Below are positions 46,168-54,948 of a stretch of 64,000 nucleotides of DNA, in pieces (position 1 is the first letter of the stretch; each line of letters starts with the position of its first letter). The position numbers were made by a program, and so were the translations under genes. Source of the DNA: Celeribacter naphthalenivorans (lineage in GTDB: Bacteria; Pseudomonadota; Alphaproteobacteria; Rhodobacterales; Rhodobacteraceae); assembly GCF_020524585.1 (NCBI RefSeq), contig NZ_JAIVLK010000003.1, positions 62,001 to 126,000 of the forward strand. Direction: 5' to 3'. The notes beneath the pieces are model-generated. The model saw only the letters and a program-made list of their open reading frames with translations, was not told where the DNA came from and searched no databases.

Positions 46168-46392
46168 TCAGGCGGCTTGGGCGAGGTGCGACACGCGCGC
46201 GCCAAGGTCTGGGCGATAATCCGGTTCGGAATGGTAACCGCCGAGCAAGATGACGTTCGAACGCCGTGCTTCGCGGGTCAGATTGTGGTTGGCCGGGCGG
46301 CCTGCGGCATCGGCGGCCGGCACGTCCCAGTTGAAAAGGAGCCCACCTTTGGCCTCGACAGGTTGACCTGCGGTTCTCATTAGCTTGATCAT
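46168..46392 (-). CDS. small hypothetical protein, upstream partner of the pair
   Basis: A 74-residue protein of unknown function. It starts MIKLMRTAGQPVEAKGGLLFNWDVPAADAAG as a region and contains a basic EARRSNVILLGGYHSEPDYRPDLG segment. No signal peptide or membrane helix. The AAAGGACGG ribosome site supports the ATG at 46392; the frame extends upstream but the extra residues look non-coding. It is separated from the upstream DUF4139 gene by 375 bases that hold two CtrA-type boxes. Confidence 0.55.
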   Translation of the reverse strand: MIKLMRTAGQPVEAKGGLLFNWDVPAADAAGRPANHNLTREARRSNVILLGGYHSEPDYRPDLGARVSHLAQAA

Positions 46393-46602
46393 GTTTCCGT
46401 CCTTTCGTCGCGCATCGTTCCAAACCCCCGGAACCCTTGAGATCATGGGAACACGGGCGGTCGATTGGCGGAAATGGAGCATGGAAACAATTTGAGACAT
46501 TTGCGATTTTTCCCGCAGATGCACAAACAATATGTCTTAAGAGTCAAAGAGATAACGCCCCGTTAAGAGGCGGATTTCAAAAGTTAAAATTCTCTTCATC
46601 GT

Positions 46603-46617
46603 TTAAATTTTGGTTAA
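46603..46617 (-). promoter_or_regulatory. CtrA-type box
   Basis: TTAA-N7-TTAA with a flanking C on the plus strand (TTAAATTTTGGTTAAC). On the minus strand it reads TTAACC-N5-TTAA, close to the full CtrA consensus. It lies 211 bases upstream of the 74-residue gene. Confidence 0.6.
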
Positions 46618-46675
46618 CTTGTCTTGAGACCCGTGACGGTGATCTGACCCTCCTGCGGCAGCTTTGTGACAGGCT

Positions 46676-46690
46676 TAACATGGCCTTAAA
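46676..46690. promoter_or_regulatory. second CtrA-type box
   Basis: TTAACATGGCCTTAA, again TTAA-N7-TTAA. Two such boxes within 90 bases are unlikely by chance in a GC-rich genome. Confidence 0.5.
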
Positions 46691-46767
46691 ATTTCCGAAT
46701 CGCGGGGGCCCGGATGCGATCCGGACTCCCGCATAAAGTGTACATCACAGCAGACAGATGGCCGCGC

Positions 46768-48420
46768 TCATTGCAGCATCTTGCCTTCCGGCCAGCGCAG
46801 GTTTTCGCTCAGGCTGATCTCTTGGCTATCGCCCGCCTCAAGGTCGAAATGCCACGCGAGCACGCCACGCTGGTCATCCATGTCCTCAACATCCGGCTCG
46901 GGAGACGCCGACCAGTCCACTTTCAACGCGTCCTGCACAGACACGGAGACGCGGTCCACAACCTCGATTGGCCAGCTCCGTGCCGTCAAGTTCGCGACCT
47001 CGATCCGCCATTCCGTCTCCATTTCGTTAGATTTCGAAATTACCCCTCGGTCGCCTTCGTTCTCGGTCAGCAAAACACGCTTGACGGTCACGCCATCCAT
47101 CGGTCCGAAAGACAGCTCCGCCTCGGCGCCATCGACCAACGTATCGAAGGCCGCTTCGCCAATGCTCACCCCGTCGCGGATCAACTGCACCGGACCGGGC
47201 ACCAGCATCTCGCCGGTCTCATTGGTGAAGCGCGTCATGAGATAGCCGACCTCCTCATGCAGCGGCACGGCGCGCACGAAAATCTCCGGCGACAGATCGG
47301 CGGTGGACAGAGCGAATTCCACCGCATCCTCGCCCGAATAGAGCGTCGCAGGCGTCGGGTAGCTATAGGTCTGGCTGAGGCCGGAAAGGGTGGTGTTCAT
47401 CTTCTGCACCATCGCGGGCGATTCCATCACCGGCTCGGCATAGCCCTCCACCATCGCCGTATCCGCCATATTCCGCATCAGCGGCTCGACCGGGCGCGGG
47501 TCATAGACACGGCGGATCAGCGGATAGACCTCACTCGGGAAACTGCGGCGGGTCGGATCGTCCGTGGCAAAGGTCAGCGCGACATCGGTCCAAGGCTCGC
47601 CGGTGTCTTGCATGGCGACGACCGAACGCGTGAGCGACAGGGTGCTGTCCTCCGTGTTCAGGCGTGCAGCGTACCGCGGCTGCCAGGCGGCCTCATTGGA
47701 CATGTAGGTAAAGCTGATCTCGACATCGCCGGCCTGCTCCATGGTCACCGGCAGGGTGATGGAGATGCGGTTTTCATCGGAAGGCACCAAAAGCTCGAGC
47801 GCCTTCGTGGCCTCCGCCAGCTCTGTCTCAAGGTCCTCCATGGCCTCTTCTGCGGCCTTGGCGCGACGCTCCGCGTCCTGCTGCGCAAGGCGGGCGGCAA
47901 GGGATTCTTCGCGGATCATCCGCGCGGTGGCCGCGCTTTGCTCCGCATCGCTTCCGTCAGACAGCCGTGCGAGATAAGCGAGCGTGTCCTTGGCGGCCTC
48001 GGCCTCGAACCCGATCTGCGCAATCTGTGCGCGCCGGTCGTCGATCTCACCCTCCAGCTTCTCGACACGCGCCAAGGCGGCTTTCTCCGCCTCTGACCGA
48101 ATGAGCAGCGCCTTGGAGATGTCTTCGAGGCCGTAAGCCACTGGGCCAAGCTCGCCCCCTTCGACACGGATCTGCATGTTCCGCGCAATCTCCTCGTAGG
48201 AATGACGGGTCGGAATGTCGGCAAAGACGATTTCGTGCTGACCTTCGGGCAGAGAGACGGTCGCATCGCGCGTGATCATCGCACCTGCGGGATAGAGCGT
48301 CGCCTCGGTCACAAGGCTGCGCGCCTCAAAGCGCTCCGCATAGGCGGGCAGCGTGATCAAGGCGCTCCCTGCGAGACAGGTGAGGGTCAGAATGGAGCGC
48401 GTGGTAAAATTCGGGAACAT
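46768..48420 (-). CDS. DUF4139 / mucoidy-inhibitor-MuiA-type exported protein
   Basis: A 550-residue periplasmic or outer-membrane-associated protein. Residues 1-27 are a signal peptide ending LPAYAE. The N-terminal DUF4140-like domain (about 35-135) includes TEATLYPAGAMITRDATVSLPEG. A Glu/Arg/Ala-rich coiled coil (about 95-215) follows, and then the DUF4139 beta-rich domain (about 225-550: ISFTYMSNEAAWQPRYAARLN, AVPLHEEVGYLMTRFTNETGE, ENEGDRGVISKSNEMETEWRIEV). Streptomyces MuiA and similar proteins are implicated in envelope or polysaccharide phenotypes, but the mechanism is unknown. It is close to the EPS locus, possibly by chance. Confidence 0.85.
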   Translation of the reverse strand: MFPNFTTRSILTLTCLAGSALITLPAYAERFEARSLVTEATLYPAGAMITRDATVSLPEGQHEIVFADIPTRHSYEEIARNMQIRVEGGELGPVAYGLEDISKALLIRSEAEKAALARVEKLEGEIDDRRAQIAQIGFEAEAAKDTLAYLARLSDGSDAEQSAATARMIREESLAARLAQQDAERRAKAAEEAMEDLETELAEATKALELLVPSDENRISITLPVTMEQAGDVEISFTYMSNEAAWQPRYAARLNTEDSTLSLTRSVVAMQDTGEPWTDVALTFATDDPTRRSFPSEVYPLIRRVYDPRPVEPLMRNMADTAMVEGYAEPVMESPAMVQKMNTTLSGLSQTYSYPTPATLYSGEDAVEFALSTADLSPEIFVRAVPLHEEVGYLMTRFTNETGEMLVPGPVQLIRDGVSIGEAAFDTLVDGAEAELSFGPMDGVTVKRVLLTENEGDRGVISKSNEMETEWRIEVANLTARSWPIEVVDRVSVSVQDALKVDWSASPEPDVEDMDDQRGVLAWHFDLEAGDSQEISLSENLRWPEGKMLQ

Positions 48421-48543
48421 GATTTCCTCCTTAAAGGTCGGAGGAAAGGTCCAATGCGGGGCCGACCTGCGCAAGGGGAATTCGGGCCCCGGCTGCCCCT
48501 GACTTCCCCTGCGGCGAAACCTCGCCGATCCCCCGGCCTCTGG

Positions 48544-48756
48544 TCAGGCCACAGTCTTGGTTTCGGGGCGGTAGCCGTCCTGAAACTTCTCATGGAAGGT
48601 CTTGCACAGATCCTCACGGGTGAGCTGTGGCGCGGGTTTGGCCAATTCCTCTGCCCAATCCCCCAGACGGTCGGCTGAGCGCTCGGATGCCCCCACGTCC
48701 GTTGTTTTGATGTCGTGATGACGCATCGCGCCGAGATCGATTTTCACTCGAAACAT
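48544..48756 (-). CDS. small hypothetical protein
   Basis: A 70-residue soluble protein without recognised family: MFRVKIDLGAMRHHDIKTTDVG, then RLGDWAEELAKPAPQLTREDLCKTFHEKFQDGY. It is charged, with no signal peptide. It sits 123 bases upstream of the DUF4139 gene on the same strand and may be part of its transcript. A GGGGTAGGGTG stretch could serve as ribosome site. It is short, so coding status is uncertain. Confidence 0.45.
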   Translation of the reverse strand: MFRVKIDLGAMRHHDIKTTDVGASERSADRLGDWAEELAKPAPQLTREDLCKTFHEKFQDGYRPETKTVA

Positions 48757-49090
48757 CACCCTACCCCTTCGTTGCATGGCTCTGCTGTCAGGCCGAGAGT
48801 AAACATAGCAGCGCCACAGTTGCGCCGCGCGGATGAATAAAGTTTAAAGTTAATGCCGTCTCGCGCCCTGAGGGGGCCGCGGAATTTCCCTAAATTTCAG
48901 GATATTGCACGTTTAAAAATCAAAGTTTTTCGCGTGGTTTCGCGGCTCTTGCGACCTGCCCTTTTGGGCAAATGCGGCAGCAAAGCGGCCAGTTCGCCGC
49001 GACATGGCCCGATAAAGGCGAATCGTCCAACAAAAAAGGGCGCCCGCAAGCGCCCTTTCGTTAAGAGTTTCGTAAGCTTGTTTGAGCGTC
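48757..49090. other. intergenic stretch between the small gene and asd
   Basis: No gene seen. It contains the asd terminator near its right end and AT-rich stretches near 48830-48920 that probably carry the promoter of the minus-strand genes 48544-48756 and the DUF4139 gene. The middle is GC-rich without clear repeats. Confidence 0.6.
49033..49058 (-). terminator. intrinsic terminator after asd
   Basis: Stem AAAGGGCGC / GCGCCCTTT with a 6-base loop. On the minus strand it is followed by TTTTTTG. It ends asd about 35 bases after the stop. Confidence 0.87.
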
Positions 49091-50113
49091 TCAGCCCTTT
49101 TTGAGCACCCGACGGCCCAGCAGTTCCGCGATCTGCACCGCGTTCAGAGCCGCACCTTTGCGCAGGTTGTCGGAGACACACCAGAGGTTCAGACCGTTCT
49201 CGATGGTGACGTCCTGACGGATGCGGGAAATGAAGGTCGCGAAGTCGCCGACGCATTCGACCGGGGTCACGTAACCGCCGTTTTCACGCTTGTCGACCAC
49301 GAGAATGCCCGGCGCGGTGCGCAGGATTTCGCGGGCTTCGTCCTCATCGAGGAACTCTTCGAATTCGATGTTGATCGACTCGGAGTGACCGACAAAAACC
49401 GGCACGCGGACGCAGGTCGCGGTGACCTTGATCGAGGAGTCGACGATCTTCTTCGTCTCGGCGATCATCTTCCACTCTTCTTTCGTGTCGCCCGAGTCCA
49501 TGAAGACGTCGATATGCGGGATCACGTTGAAGGCGATCTGTTTGGTGAATTTCGACGGAGCCACTTCCTGACCCGGGACATACATGCCCTTGGTCTGGTC
49601 CCAAAGCTCGTCGATGCCTTCTTTGCCCGCGCCCGACACGGACTGGTAGGTAGAGACGACGACGCGTTTGATTTTCGCACGGTCATGCAGCGGCTTCAGC
49701 GCCACAACCATCTGCGCGGTGGAACAGTTCGGGTTCGCGATGATGTTTTTGTTGGAATACATCTCGATCGCGTCCGGGTTCACTTCCGGCACGATCAGCG
49801 GGATTTCCGGATCGTAGCGATACAAAGACGAGTTGTCGATCACGACACAGCCTGCCGCCGCCGCTTTCGGGGCGTAGGTTTTCGTGGCGTCGGAGCCGAC
49901 CGCAAAGAGAGCCATGTCCCAACCTGCGAAATCGAAGGTATCGAGATCCTTGGTGGTCAGGGTCTTGTCGCCAAAGCTCACTTCGGTGCCGAGAGATTTG
50001 CGCGACGCGAGTGCGGCGATCTCATCAACAGGAAACTCGCGTTCAGCGAGGATGTTCAGCATTTCGCGGCCCACATTGCCCGTGGCGCCCACGACGACGA
50101 CTTTATAGCCCAT
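49091..50113 (-). CDS. asd: aspartate-semialdehyde dehydrogenase
   Basis: Reduces beta-aspartyl phosphate to aspartate semialdehyde, a branch point to lysine, diaminopimelate, threonine and methionine. The 340-residue protein has the NADP-binding VVVVGATGNVGREML, active-site NPNCSTAQMVVALKPLH with Cys130, SVSGAGKEGIDELWDQ and the late RVPVFVGHSESINIEF, with its catalytic His. The ATG at 50113 begins the NADP motif; the longer frame upstream is not family-like. It is monocistronic and ends at a terminator. Confidence 0.96.
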   Translation of the reverse strand: MGYKVVVVGATGNVGREMLNILAEREFPVDEIAALASRKSLGTEVSFGDKTLTTKDLDTFDFAGWDMALFAVGSDATKTYAPKAAAAGCVVIDNSSLYRYDPEIPLIVPEVNPDAIEMYSNKNIIANPNCSTAQMVVALKPLHDRAKIKRVVVSTYQSVSGAGKEGIDELWDQTKGMYVPGQEVAPSKFTKQIAFNVIPHIDVFMDSGDTKEEWKMIAETKKIVDSSIKVTATCVRVPVFVGHSESINIEFEEFLDEDEAREILRTAPGILVVDKRENGGYVTPVECVGDFATFISRIRQDVTIENGLNLWCVSDNLRKGAALNAVQIAELLGRRVLKKG

Positions 50114-50184
50114 TTGGGTCTCCTCATCAGTCTTAGGGTGACTGGCGCGGACCCTTACTAGAAAGGGGCTTTGGAGAAAAGCGT

Positions 50185-51327
50185 TTAATGTGAGATCGCC
50201 TGACGCGCGGCGTGAATGCACGCCTTTGCGGCAGTTTCATCGACCGTGACACGGCCATCCTCGCCGATCGACACTTTCGGGAAATGCACCTCATCAAGAT
50301 AATTCATGAAAGCCGCGCGCAAGGCAGGGTCAAAGTTGAGCGATTCTGCCTCTGACAGGGTGTCTTGCAGCGCGTCGATGCCCTCCACCACATGCACGAG
50401 CCCCGACTGGGCAAAGAAGGCCTCGCCCAGAGTGATCACAGGCTTGTCGTAGAAAAATGCCTGCAGCCCGACCGAGGAATTGATGGTCAGAACGGCGCGG
50501 CTGGCGCGGACCTGATCAAAGGTGTCGGTGTCATTGTCGATGCGGATGCGATGGACAGAGGTCTCGACGGCGCGGGTAAGCGCATCGGCCAGAGAAATCT
50601 TGGCGGAGGGGTGTTCCTTGATCCGAATGTGCCAGCCCTCGGGCAGAGAGGGCGCCGCCAGAGCCAGCATGTCGATCATGTTTTCGACCGAGCGCACCCA
50701 GCCGGAAAACAGGGTGATCTGGCTGTCATTGGGCACTTGCAGCGGCACGAAGATGAAATTCTCCTGCGCCAAATCCGCACCGGATTTTTGCCCCACGTCA
50801 GAGCGCCTTGAGGCCCGCGCCGTCAGCGTGTCACCCAACGCCCGCCAGCCCTCGCCCTGCCGATCCGCGCGTCCGGCGGCCCAGGCGGCGTAGAACCGTG
50901 GATCGCGCGGCAGAGAGCCAAGCGCGTTGACGCCCGTGTGGTCCAACTGCATCCGGCCCGGAAAGGGCGCCAGTTCGGCGAAAAGTGTCGGCACGCCCGC
51001 ATCGCGCGCGCCCTCCATGAACAGCCGCCGCGAGCCGGTGACACCGTTCCAGCACATCGCAATCGTGTCCGGGTGACGCAGGAAATAGCGGCGCGCTCCG
51101 TTGTATTGCAGCCTTAGAAGCAATCGCTTGAGACCGCGTCCCATAGCACCTTTGGGCTGTCTTTTGGCCACGGTCAGCGCGCGTTCGACACGTTCCAATG
51201 TTTCCGGAAAATCACGCGAAGACCAAGGGATCGTCCAAAGCACACGGGCGCCCCCGTCGAGCTGCGCCACGGAGGACATGAAGCTGTCTTTTTTCTTCGA
51301 AAACCCCTTGAGATAGGTGATCACCAC
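50185..51327 (-). CDS. capsule polysaccharide synthesis/export-type protein (KpsS/LipB-like)
   Basis: A 380-residue cytoplasmic protein with the Capsule_synth type domain (PF05159-like). These proteins include beta-Kdo transferases that build the lipid-linked base of group 2 capsules. The glycosyltransferase-B-like C-terminal half has HIRIKEHPSAKISLADAL, then NSSVGLQAFFYDKPVITLGEAFFAQSGLVHV. The N-terminal part contains TIAMCWNGVTGSRRLFMEGAR. The start is a GTG at 51327 with AAGGG upstream; a downstream ATG at 51279 lacks a ribosome site. It lies on the asd side of the EPS locus; the donor sugar cannot be inferred. Confidence 0.78.
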   Translation of the reverse strand: MVITYLKGFSKKKDSFMSSVAQLDGGARVLWTIPWSSRDFPETLERVERALTVAKRQPKGAMGRGLKRLLLRLQYNGARRYFLRHPDTIAMCWNGVTGSRRLFMEGARDAGVPTLFAELAPFPGRMQLDHTGVNALGSLPRDPRFYAAWAAGRADRQGEGWRALGDTLTARASRRSDVGQKSGADLAQENFIFVPLQVPNDSQITLFSGWVRSVENMIDMLALAAPSLPEGWHIRIKEHPSAKISLADALTRAVETSVHRIRIDNDTDTFDQVRASRAVLTINSSVGLQAFFYDKPVITLGEAFFAQSGLVHVVEGIDALQDTLSEAESLNFDPALRAAFMNYLDEVHFPKVSIGEDGRVTVDETAAKACIHAARQAISH

Positions 51328-51769
51328 AGCGCGCCCTTATCGTTTTCTTTATCGCTTACACATATTGCGGCCCACAGTTTCGTGATCCGCACCACCTCTA
51401 TCGATCTAAGCCTGCGGCACGATTTCGACAAGCGATGACAGAAATCTAAAAGCTCGGGGCTGACGAAAGACACGAAACGCGATGGGCCCTTTCATCTGAT
51501 TTAGGGGGAGAATCTTCATCGAATGTGTTGTGCGCGCCCGCCTTCGAGGAAAAAATTCCTTATCTTTCCATACATTATAAGCAAAAAAATGCCGAAACCG
51601 ACTGCACACTTCAGTATGTGACGCCAAATAGCCACGTTTCATCGAAAACCCCCTGCGCCATTGCCCCCCATACAACTTAAAAGGTTTTCAGCCCGAAACA
51701 CATATGCGAGATTGAGTGTGAACTTGGCCAGAAAGGTCGAGTCCATCGTCGTAATGGAGATACTTAAAG
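51328..51769. other. promoter-bearing gap between the capsule gene and the YjbE-like gene
   Basis: A 442-base stretch without a supported gene. It is unusually AT-rich around 51550-51600 and 51700-51760. It must hold the divergent promoters of the capsule-type gene (minus) and the YjbE-like gene (plus); a -10-like CATTATAAG occurs at about 51572-51580. The short open frames here have no ribosome sites or family similarity. Confidence 0.55.
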
Positions 51770-52027
51770 ATGAAAAAAGTTGTCCTCGCTTCTGCGCTCG
51801 CTCTTGCGACCGCTTCTGCCTCTTTCGCTGGCGGCTATGAAGAGCCGATGATCGACGCCCCCGTCCTTGTTCAAGACGGCTCCAGCTCCTCTGCTGGTTC
51901 CATGGGCGGCAACGCGCTCCTGCTTCTGCTCGGCGCGGCTGCGATCGCTCTGGCGCTCGATTCCGGTTCCTCTGATGGCACCAGTTCCTCTGGTGGCAAC
52001 AACGGCGGCAACCAGCAGCAAAACTAA
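51770..52027 (+). CDS. small exported YjbE-like protein
   Basis: An 85-residue protein: signal peptide (1-20, MKKVVLASALALATASASFA), a short acidic linker, a Ser-rich stretch, one hydrophobic helix (about 49-63, ALLLLLGAAAIALAL), and a Ser/Gly/Asn/Gln-rich tail. Length and composition resemble E. coli YjbE, a small Ser/Thr-rich protein of the yjbEFGH exopolysaccharide operon. Homologues of yjbF and yjbH lie just downstream, in the opposite direction. T-ending codons suggest good expression. Similar small proteins are widespread in roseobacters; none has a proven function. The YjbE assignment rests on context and composition. Confidence 0.72.
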   Translation: MKKVVLASALALATASASFAGGYEEPMIDAPVLVQDGSSSSAGSMGGNALLLLLGAAAIALALDSGSSDGTSSSGGNNGGNQQQN

Positions 52028-52052
52028 GCCTTGGCTGACATACTGATGTCTT

Positions 52053-52080
52053 AAAACGGCGGCTCATCAGCCGCCGTTTT
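52053..52080. terminator. bidirectional terminator between the YjbE-like gene and yjbF
   Basis: Stem AAAACGGCGGC / GCCGCCGTTTT with a 6-base loop. T-runs occur on both sides. Confidence 0.9.
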
Positions 52081-52096
52081 CATTTTGAAGTCCCGT

Positions 52097-52810
52097 TCAC
52101 CATCTCACCCGGCGCAACACAAGCTGGCCATTCTCGACACCGGCCCATTGCACGGATTGAACCATACGGCCCTGCGCGTCGATCCAGTAGGTGTTGGTGA
52201 ATTTGAACGCGTCTTTGCGACAGGTTTCCCGCATGACACGCGTCGAGGTCGAAATCACCCCGCTCTCCACCGTCTGCGTTTCGCCCGGAACGATGGAACA
52301 GCTCAGGATCAAGCGGCTGGTGCGATCCTGCCCGTCGAGAAAGCGGTAGGTCTTCTGAACAGTGCCCGCCTGACGCGCGGCGATCAGCCCGGCGGCGCCG
52401 CCATCTTCGACAGACATCAGATCGTTGCCAAAGCCCCGCGTCGCGGTCAGCATCGGCCGATCCAGACTCATACTCACGACATCGCGCGTCACCCAAGTCG
52501 TCACACGAGCATTCTGCCCGTAGATCGAGGCCATCCCATAGGCGCCGGTCTTTTCGCGCAGCACGAACATCAGAGGCGCGCCCTCGAATTCTCTGAGCGC
52601 ATTGGCGATCATGACATTCGGATCACCCGGACCGGTGGCGGAGGCGTTCCGGCCAAAGGCCGATTTGATCAGCGTGCCCACCTCATCCAGAGTTGCCTTT
52701 GTGCGGTCGGTGGCGACATCGTTGCCACAGGCCGACAGCGCCATCCCCGACACCAGCAGAAGCCCCAAAACAGCTTTGCGCAAACGCGCGGCAGTCAACA
52801 TATCTCTCAT
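52097..52810 (-). CDS. yjbF: YjbF-family group 4 capsule/exopolysaccharide lipoprotein
   Basis: A 237-residue lipoprotein (lipobox ALSAC, Cys28) of the YjbF/GfcB family. Typical segments are EFEGAPLMFVLREKTGAYGMASIYGQNARVTTWVTRDVVSMSLDRPMLTATRGFGNDLM (a region, with GFGNDLM diagnostic) and the two Cys later (LILSCSIV, METCRKD) that may pair. In E. coli the protein participates in export of an exopolysaccharide. Its start overlaps the yjbH stop (ATGA), so the two are co-translated. Confidence 0.88.
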   Translation of the reverse strand: MRDMLTAARLRKAVLGLLLVSGMALSACGNDVATDRTKATLDEVGTLIKSAFGRNASATGPGDPNVMIANALREFEGAPLMFVLREKTGAYGMASIYGQNARVTTWVTRDVVSMSLDRPMLTATRGFGNDLMSVEDGGAAGLIAARQAGTVQKTYRFLDGQDRTSRLILSCSIVPGETQTVESGVISTSTRVMRETCRKDAFKFTNTYWIDAQGRMVQSVQWAGVENGQLVLRRVRW

Positions 52811-54948
52811 CTCCAGAACCGGCCCCACCGATCCTCGACCTCGGCCTGACCCGCATCGCGCACGCGGTCATAGAGGCGACCGGAGAGATCGAGCCGCGCG
52901 CCGCCATCACGAGACAGCGAATTGAGATTGAGGTCACGGGTCTCTGCGGTCGGGGTGCCGATGAACCAATCCACCGGCATGGAAATCCGGATGCCCTTGT
53001 CAAAGGAGCCTTCGCCGAAATCCTCAAAAGGCACATCGGTCAGTGTCGCATAGGCCCCAACACGCCAGCCGTTGTTGAATTCGCGATCGAGCGTCAGCGT
53101 TGCGCCCCAGTCCTCGGCCAGATAGCGACCGACATCGAGTTGGCCGTGGAAACCGTTGCCGAAATCCATATAGCCGGAGACATGGCCAGTCACCACGTCA
53201 TAGTCCTGAAAGCCGAACAGGTCGTCGTAATCGCGCTGCTGGACATAGGCCACCTCGGCCCCGATGGCATAGGCATTTTCCGGCTTTTTCCAAAGCACCT
53301 CACCAGCGACACCGCCGAACATCCGCTCAAGATAGCCCACGGAGACACGCGTGAACACATTCTCCGCCGGATGCGCATACCAGTTGGCGGCCAGAGAATT
53401 CAGCTGGAACTGATTGGAATATTGCGCTGCATTCGAACGCACTGGCGGCAGGGCATCGTCGTCGCTGTGGGACTCCAAGTCATCAACGTTGCCCGTTAGT
53501 TTCAGCGACGCGGTGCTGGTCAGCGACAGCCCCGGCGCGACTTCATAGGACAGATTGCCCCGCAGACCCAAATCGGCGCGGATCGGGCTATCCGGATCGA
53601 ACAGCGTGGCGCTCAGATAGGGGCTCACACTCCAGTTGAAATCCGGATAGACGCCTTCGGCACGCACCATCGGATCAGAGGGCAAAGCGCGCGGATCTAC
53701 AAACTGCGTGACAGCGAGCATTTCGCCGGCGGGTTCGAATTCGAGCTGTTCGATGGCCCGGCGCGGGATCACGGTGGATTGCACCGGCATGCCCTGGACC
53801 ACTTCGGTGAAGACAAAGGTTTCGACCGACGGCGGGAAGGCCCGCGTCGCAATCCGTGACAGACGCCCAAGCGCCTGAGCATGCGCCGGATAACGGGTGT
53901 TGCGGAATTCGATCTCAGCCCGGGTGGCGGTCAAGGACATCGCCTCAAGCGTCAGCCCCTCTTTGGCCATCGCCCCGGCAAGCGCCTTGCGAATGCCCGG
54001 CGCATCGCGCCCGTCCTCGATCCAGGCCCCCGACCAGCCCAAGGCATCGGCAGAGCGGCTCGGGCGTTGTTTGACCGGCAGCGGCGCGGTTTCAATCCCG
54101 CCCGCATAGGCCGGGTTGTTCGGATTGAGATGGCCGCTGATGCCGAAGCCGAAGGTGTCGCCATACATATACGCCATGGTCATCGAGATATTCGGATGGA
54201 TCGCGTAGGACAGCCCGACGTTGTAGGGCGAGGCATGGTCGAGAATGCCGCGCTCGGTCTCTGCGACATAGGCGTCAGAGGAATATTCGGCCAAAAGCGT
54301 CAGCTTGTCGGTGAGGGCATAGCTCAAGCCGCCAAAGGTGCCCACAGGGCCACGGAACCATTGCCCGGAATTCAACGTGCCGCCGGTTTCGACCACCGTT
54401 TCGTCGCGCTCGCCGAAAGACAGGCCAAGGGAGTTCTCGGAGGCCAACCGCCCCCAGCCAAGGCCGCCCGTGACTTTCAGCCGCTCGCCGATGGATTTCG
54501 TCGCAACGATATATTCGCTGCTCAAAAGACCCGTACCAATGAAGTCGCGCAGACCCACGGCGATGGCGGGGCGAAGCGCGCCCTCATCGACAATCTGATA
54601 GGACAGATCGAAGGTCCGGTCCCAATAGATGTCAAACTCATCGGTCAGATCGTCCGTGCCGGTATAGCTAAAGCTTCCGCTCAGTTTCGGCGTGATCTGG
54701 AAGGTCAGCGTCGAGCGCCGCATCGGGCCGAAACGGTTGTGCGACAGGCTCAATTGACCATCCGGCGCCACTTCGGCCGTGGGCATATCGAGCAGGCCGG
54801 GGTTGCCATAAAAGCCGTAATGCGTGTCCGTGGCATTCTGGGCCATGGCAGCCTGACCATGGAACACAGCCAGAGACCCGACCACGACGACACTCAGGCC
54901 AAACCCTTGCGCCGCGTCCCGATGTGCCGCTCGTGTCCTCTTTACCAT
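52807..54948 (-). CDS. yjbH: YjbH-family outer-membrane protein
   Basis: A 713-residue exported protein of the YjbH/GfcD family, predicted to be a beta-barrel in the outer membrane and to take part in exopolysaccharide secretion. A signal peptide is in residues about 15-38. Family features are HYGFYGNPGLLDMPTAEVAPDGQLSLSHN, SFSYTGTDDLTDEFDIYWDRTFDLSYQ and GLRDFIGTGLLSSEYIVATK in the N-terminal half, and a repeated barrel-like C-terminus (NAAQYSNQFQLNSLAANWYAHPAENVF, GYLERMFGGVAGEVLWKK). The ATG at 54948 with GGGGAACCGAG is preferred to one 66 bases upstream. It is co-translated with yjbF. Confidence 0.9.
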   Translation of the reverse strand: MVKRTRAAHRDAAQGFGLSVVVVGSLAVFHGQAAMAQNATDTHYGFYGNPGLLDMPTAEVAPDGQLSLSHNRFGPMRRSTLTFQITPKLSGSFSYTGTDDLTDEFDIYWDRTFDLSYQIVDEGALRPAIAVGLRDFIGTGLLSSEYIVATKSIGERLKVTGGLGWGRLASENSLGLSFGERDETVVETGGTLNSGQWFRGPVGTFGGLSYALTDKLTLLAEYSSDAYVAETERGILDHASPYNVGLSYAIHPNISMTMAYMYGDTFGFGISGHLNPNNPAYAGGIETAPLPVKQRPSRSADALGWSGAWIEDGRDAPGIRKALAGAMAKEGLTLEAMSLTATRAEIEFRNTRYPAHAQALGRLSRIATRAFPPSVETFVFTEVVQGMPVQSTVIPRRAIEQLEFEPAGEMLAVTQFVDPRALPSDPMVRAEGVYPDFNWSVSPYLSATLFDPDSPIRADLGLRGNLSYEVAPGLSLTSTASLKLTGNVDDLESHSDDDALPPVRSNAAQYSNQFQLNSLAANWYAHPAENVFTRVSVGYLERMFGGVAGEVLWKKPENAYAIGAEVAYVQQRDYDDLFGFQDYDVVTGHVSGYMDFGNGFHGQLDVGRYLAEDWGATLTLDREFNNGWRVGAYATLTDVPFEDFGEGSFDKGIRISMPVDWFIGTPTAETRDLNLNSLSRDGGARLDLSGRLYDRVRDAGQAEVEDRWGRFWR

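Larger units (their letters stand above)
46393..46767. other. intergenic stretch with two CtrA-type boxes and a GC hairpin
   Basis: No convincing gene. The stretch is AT-rich from about 46530 to 46620. It holds two TTAA-N7-TTAA boxes (46603-46617 and 46676-46690) and, close to the DUF4139 stop, a GC-rich inverted repeat with arms centred on CCGGAT / ATCCGG (46702-46732). It probably contains the promoter of the two small minus-strand genes. An open frame on the plus strand (46437-46736) shows no coding character. Confidence 0.6.

Noticed and set aside
46437-46736. 99-codon plus-strand open frame
   Set aside because: Lies in a regulatory gap with CtrA-type boxes; no ribosome site, low-complexity and no similarity to any family I know.
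46714-48096. 460-codon plus-strand open frame
   Set aside because: Antisense to the DUF4139 gene; Arg/His-rich with no domain.
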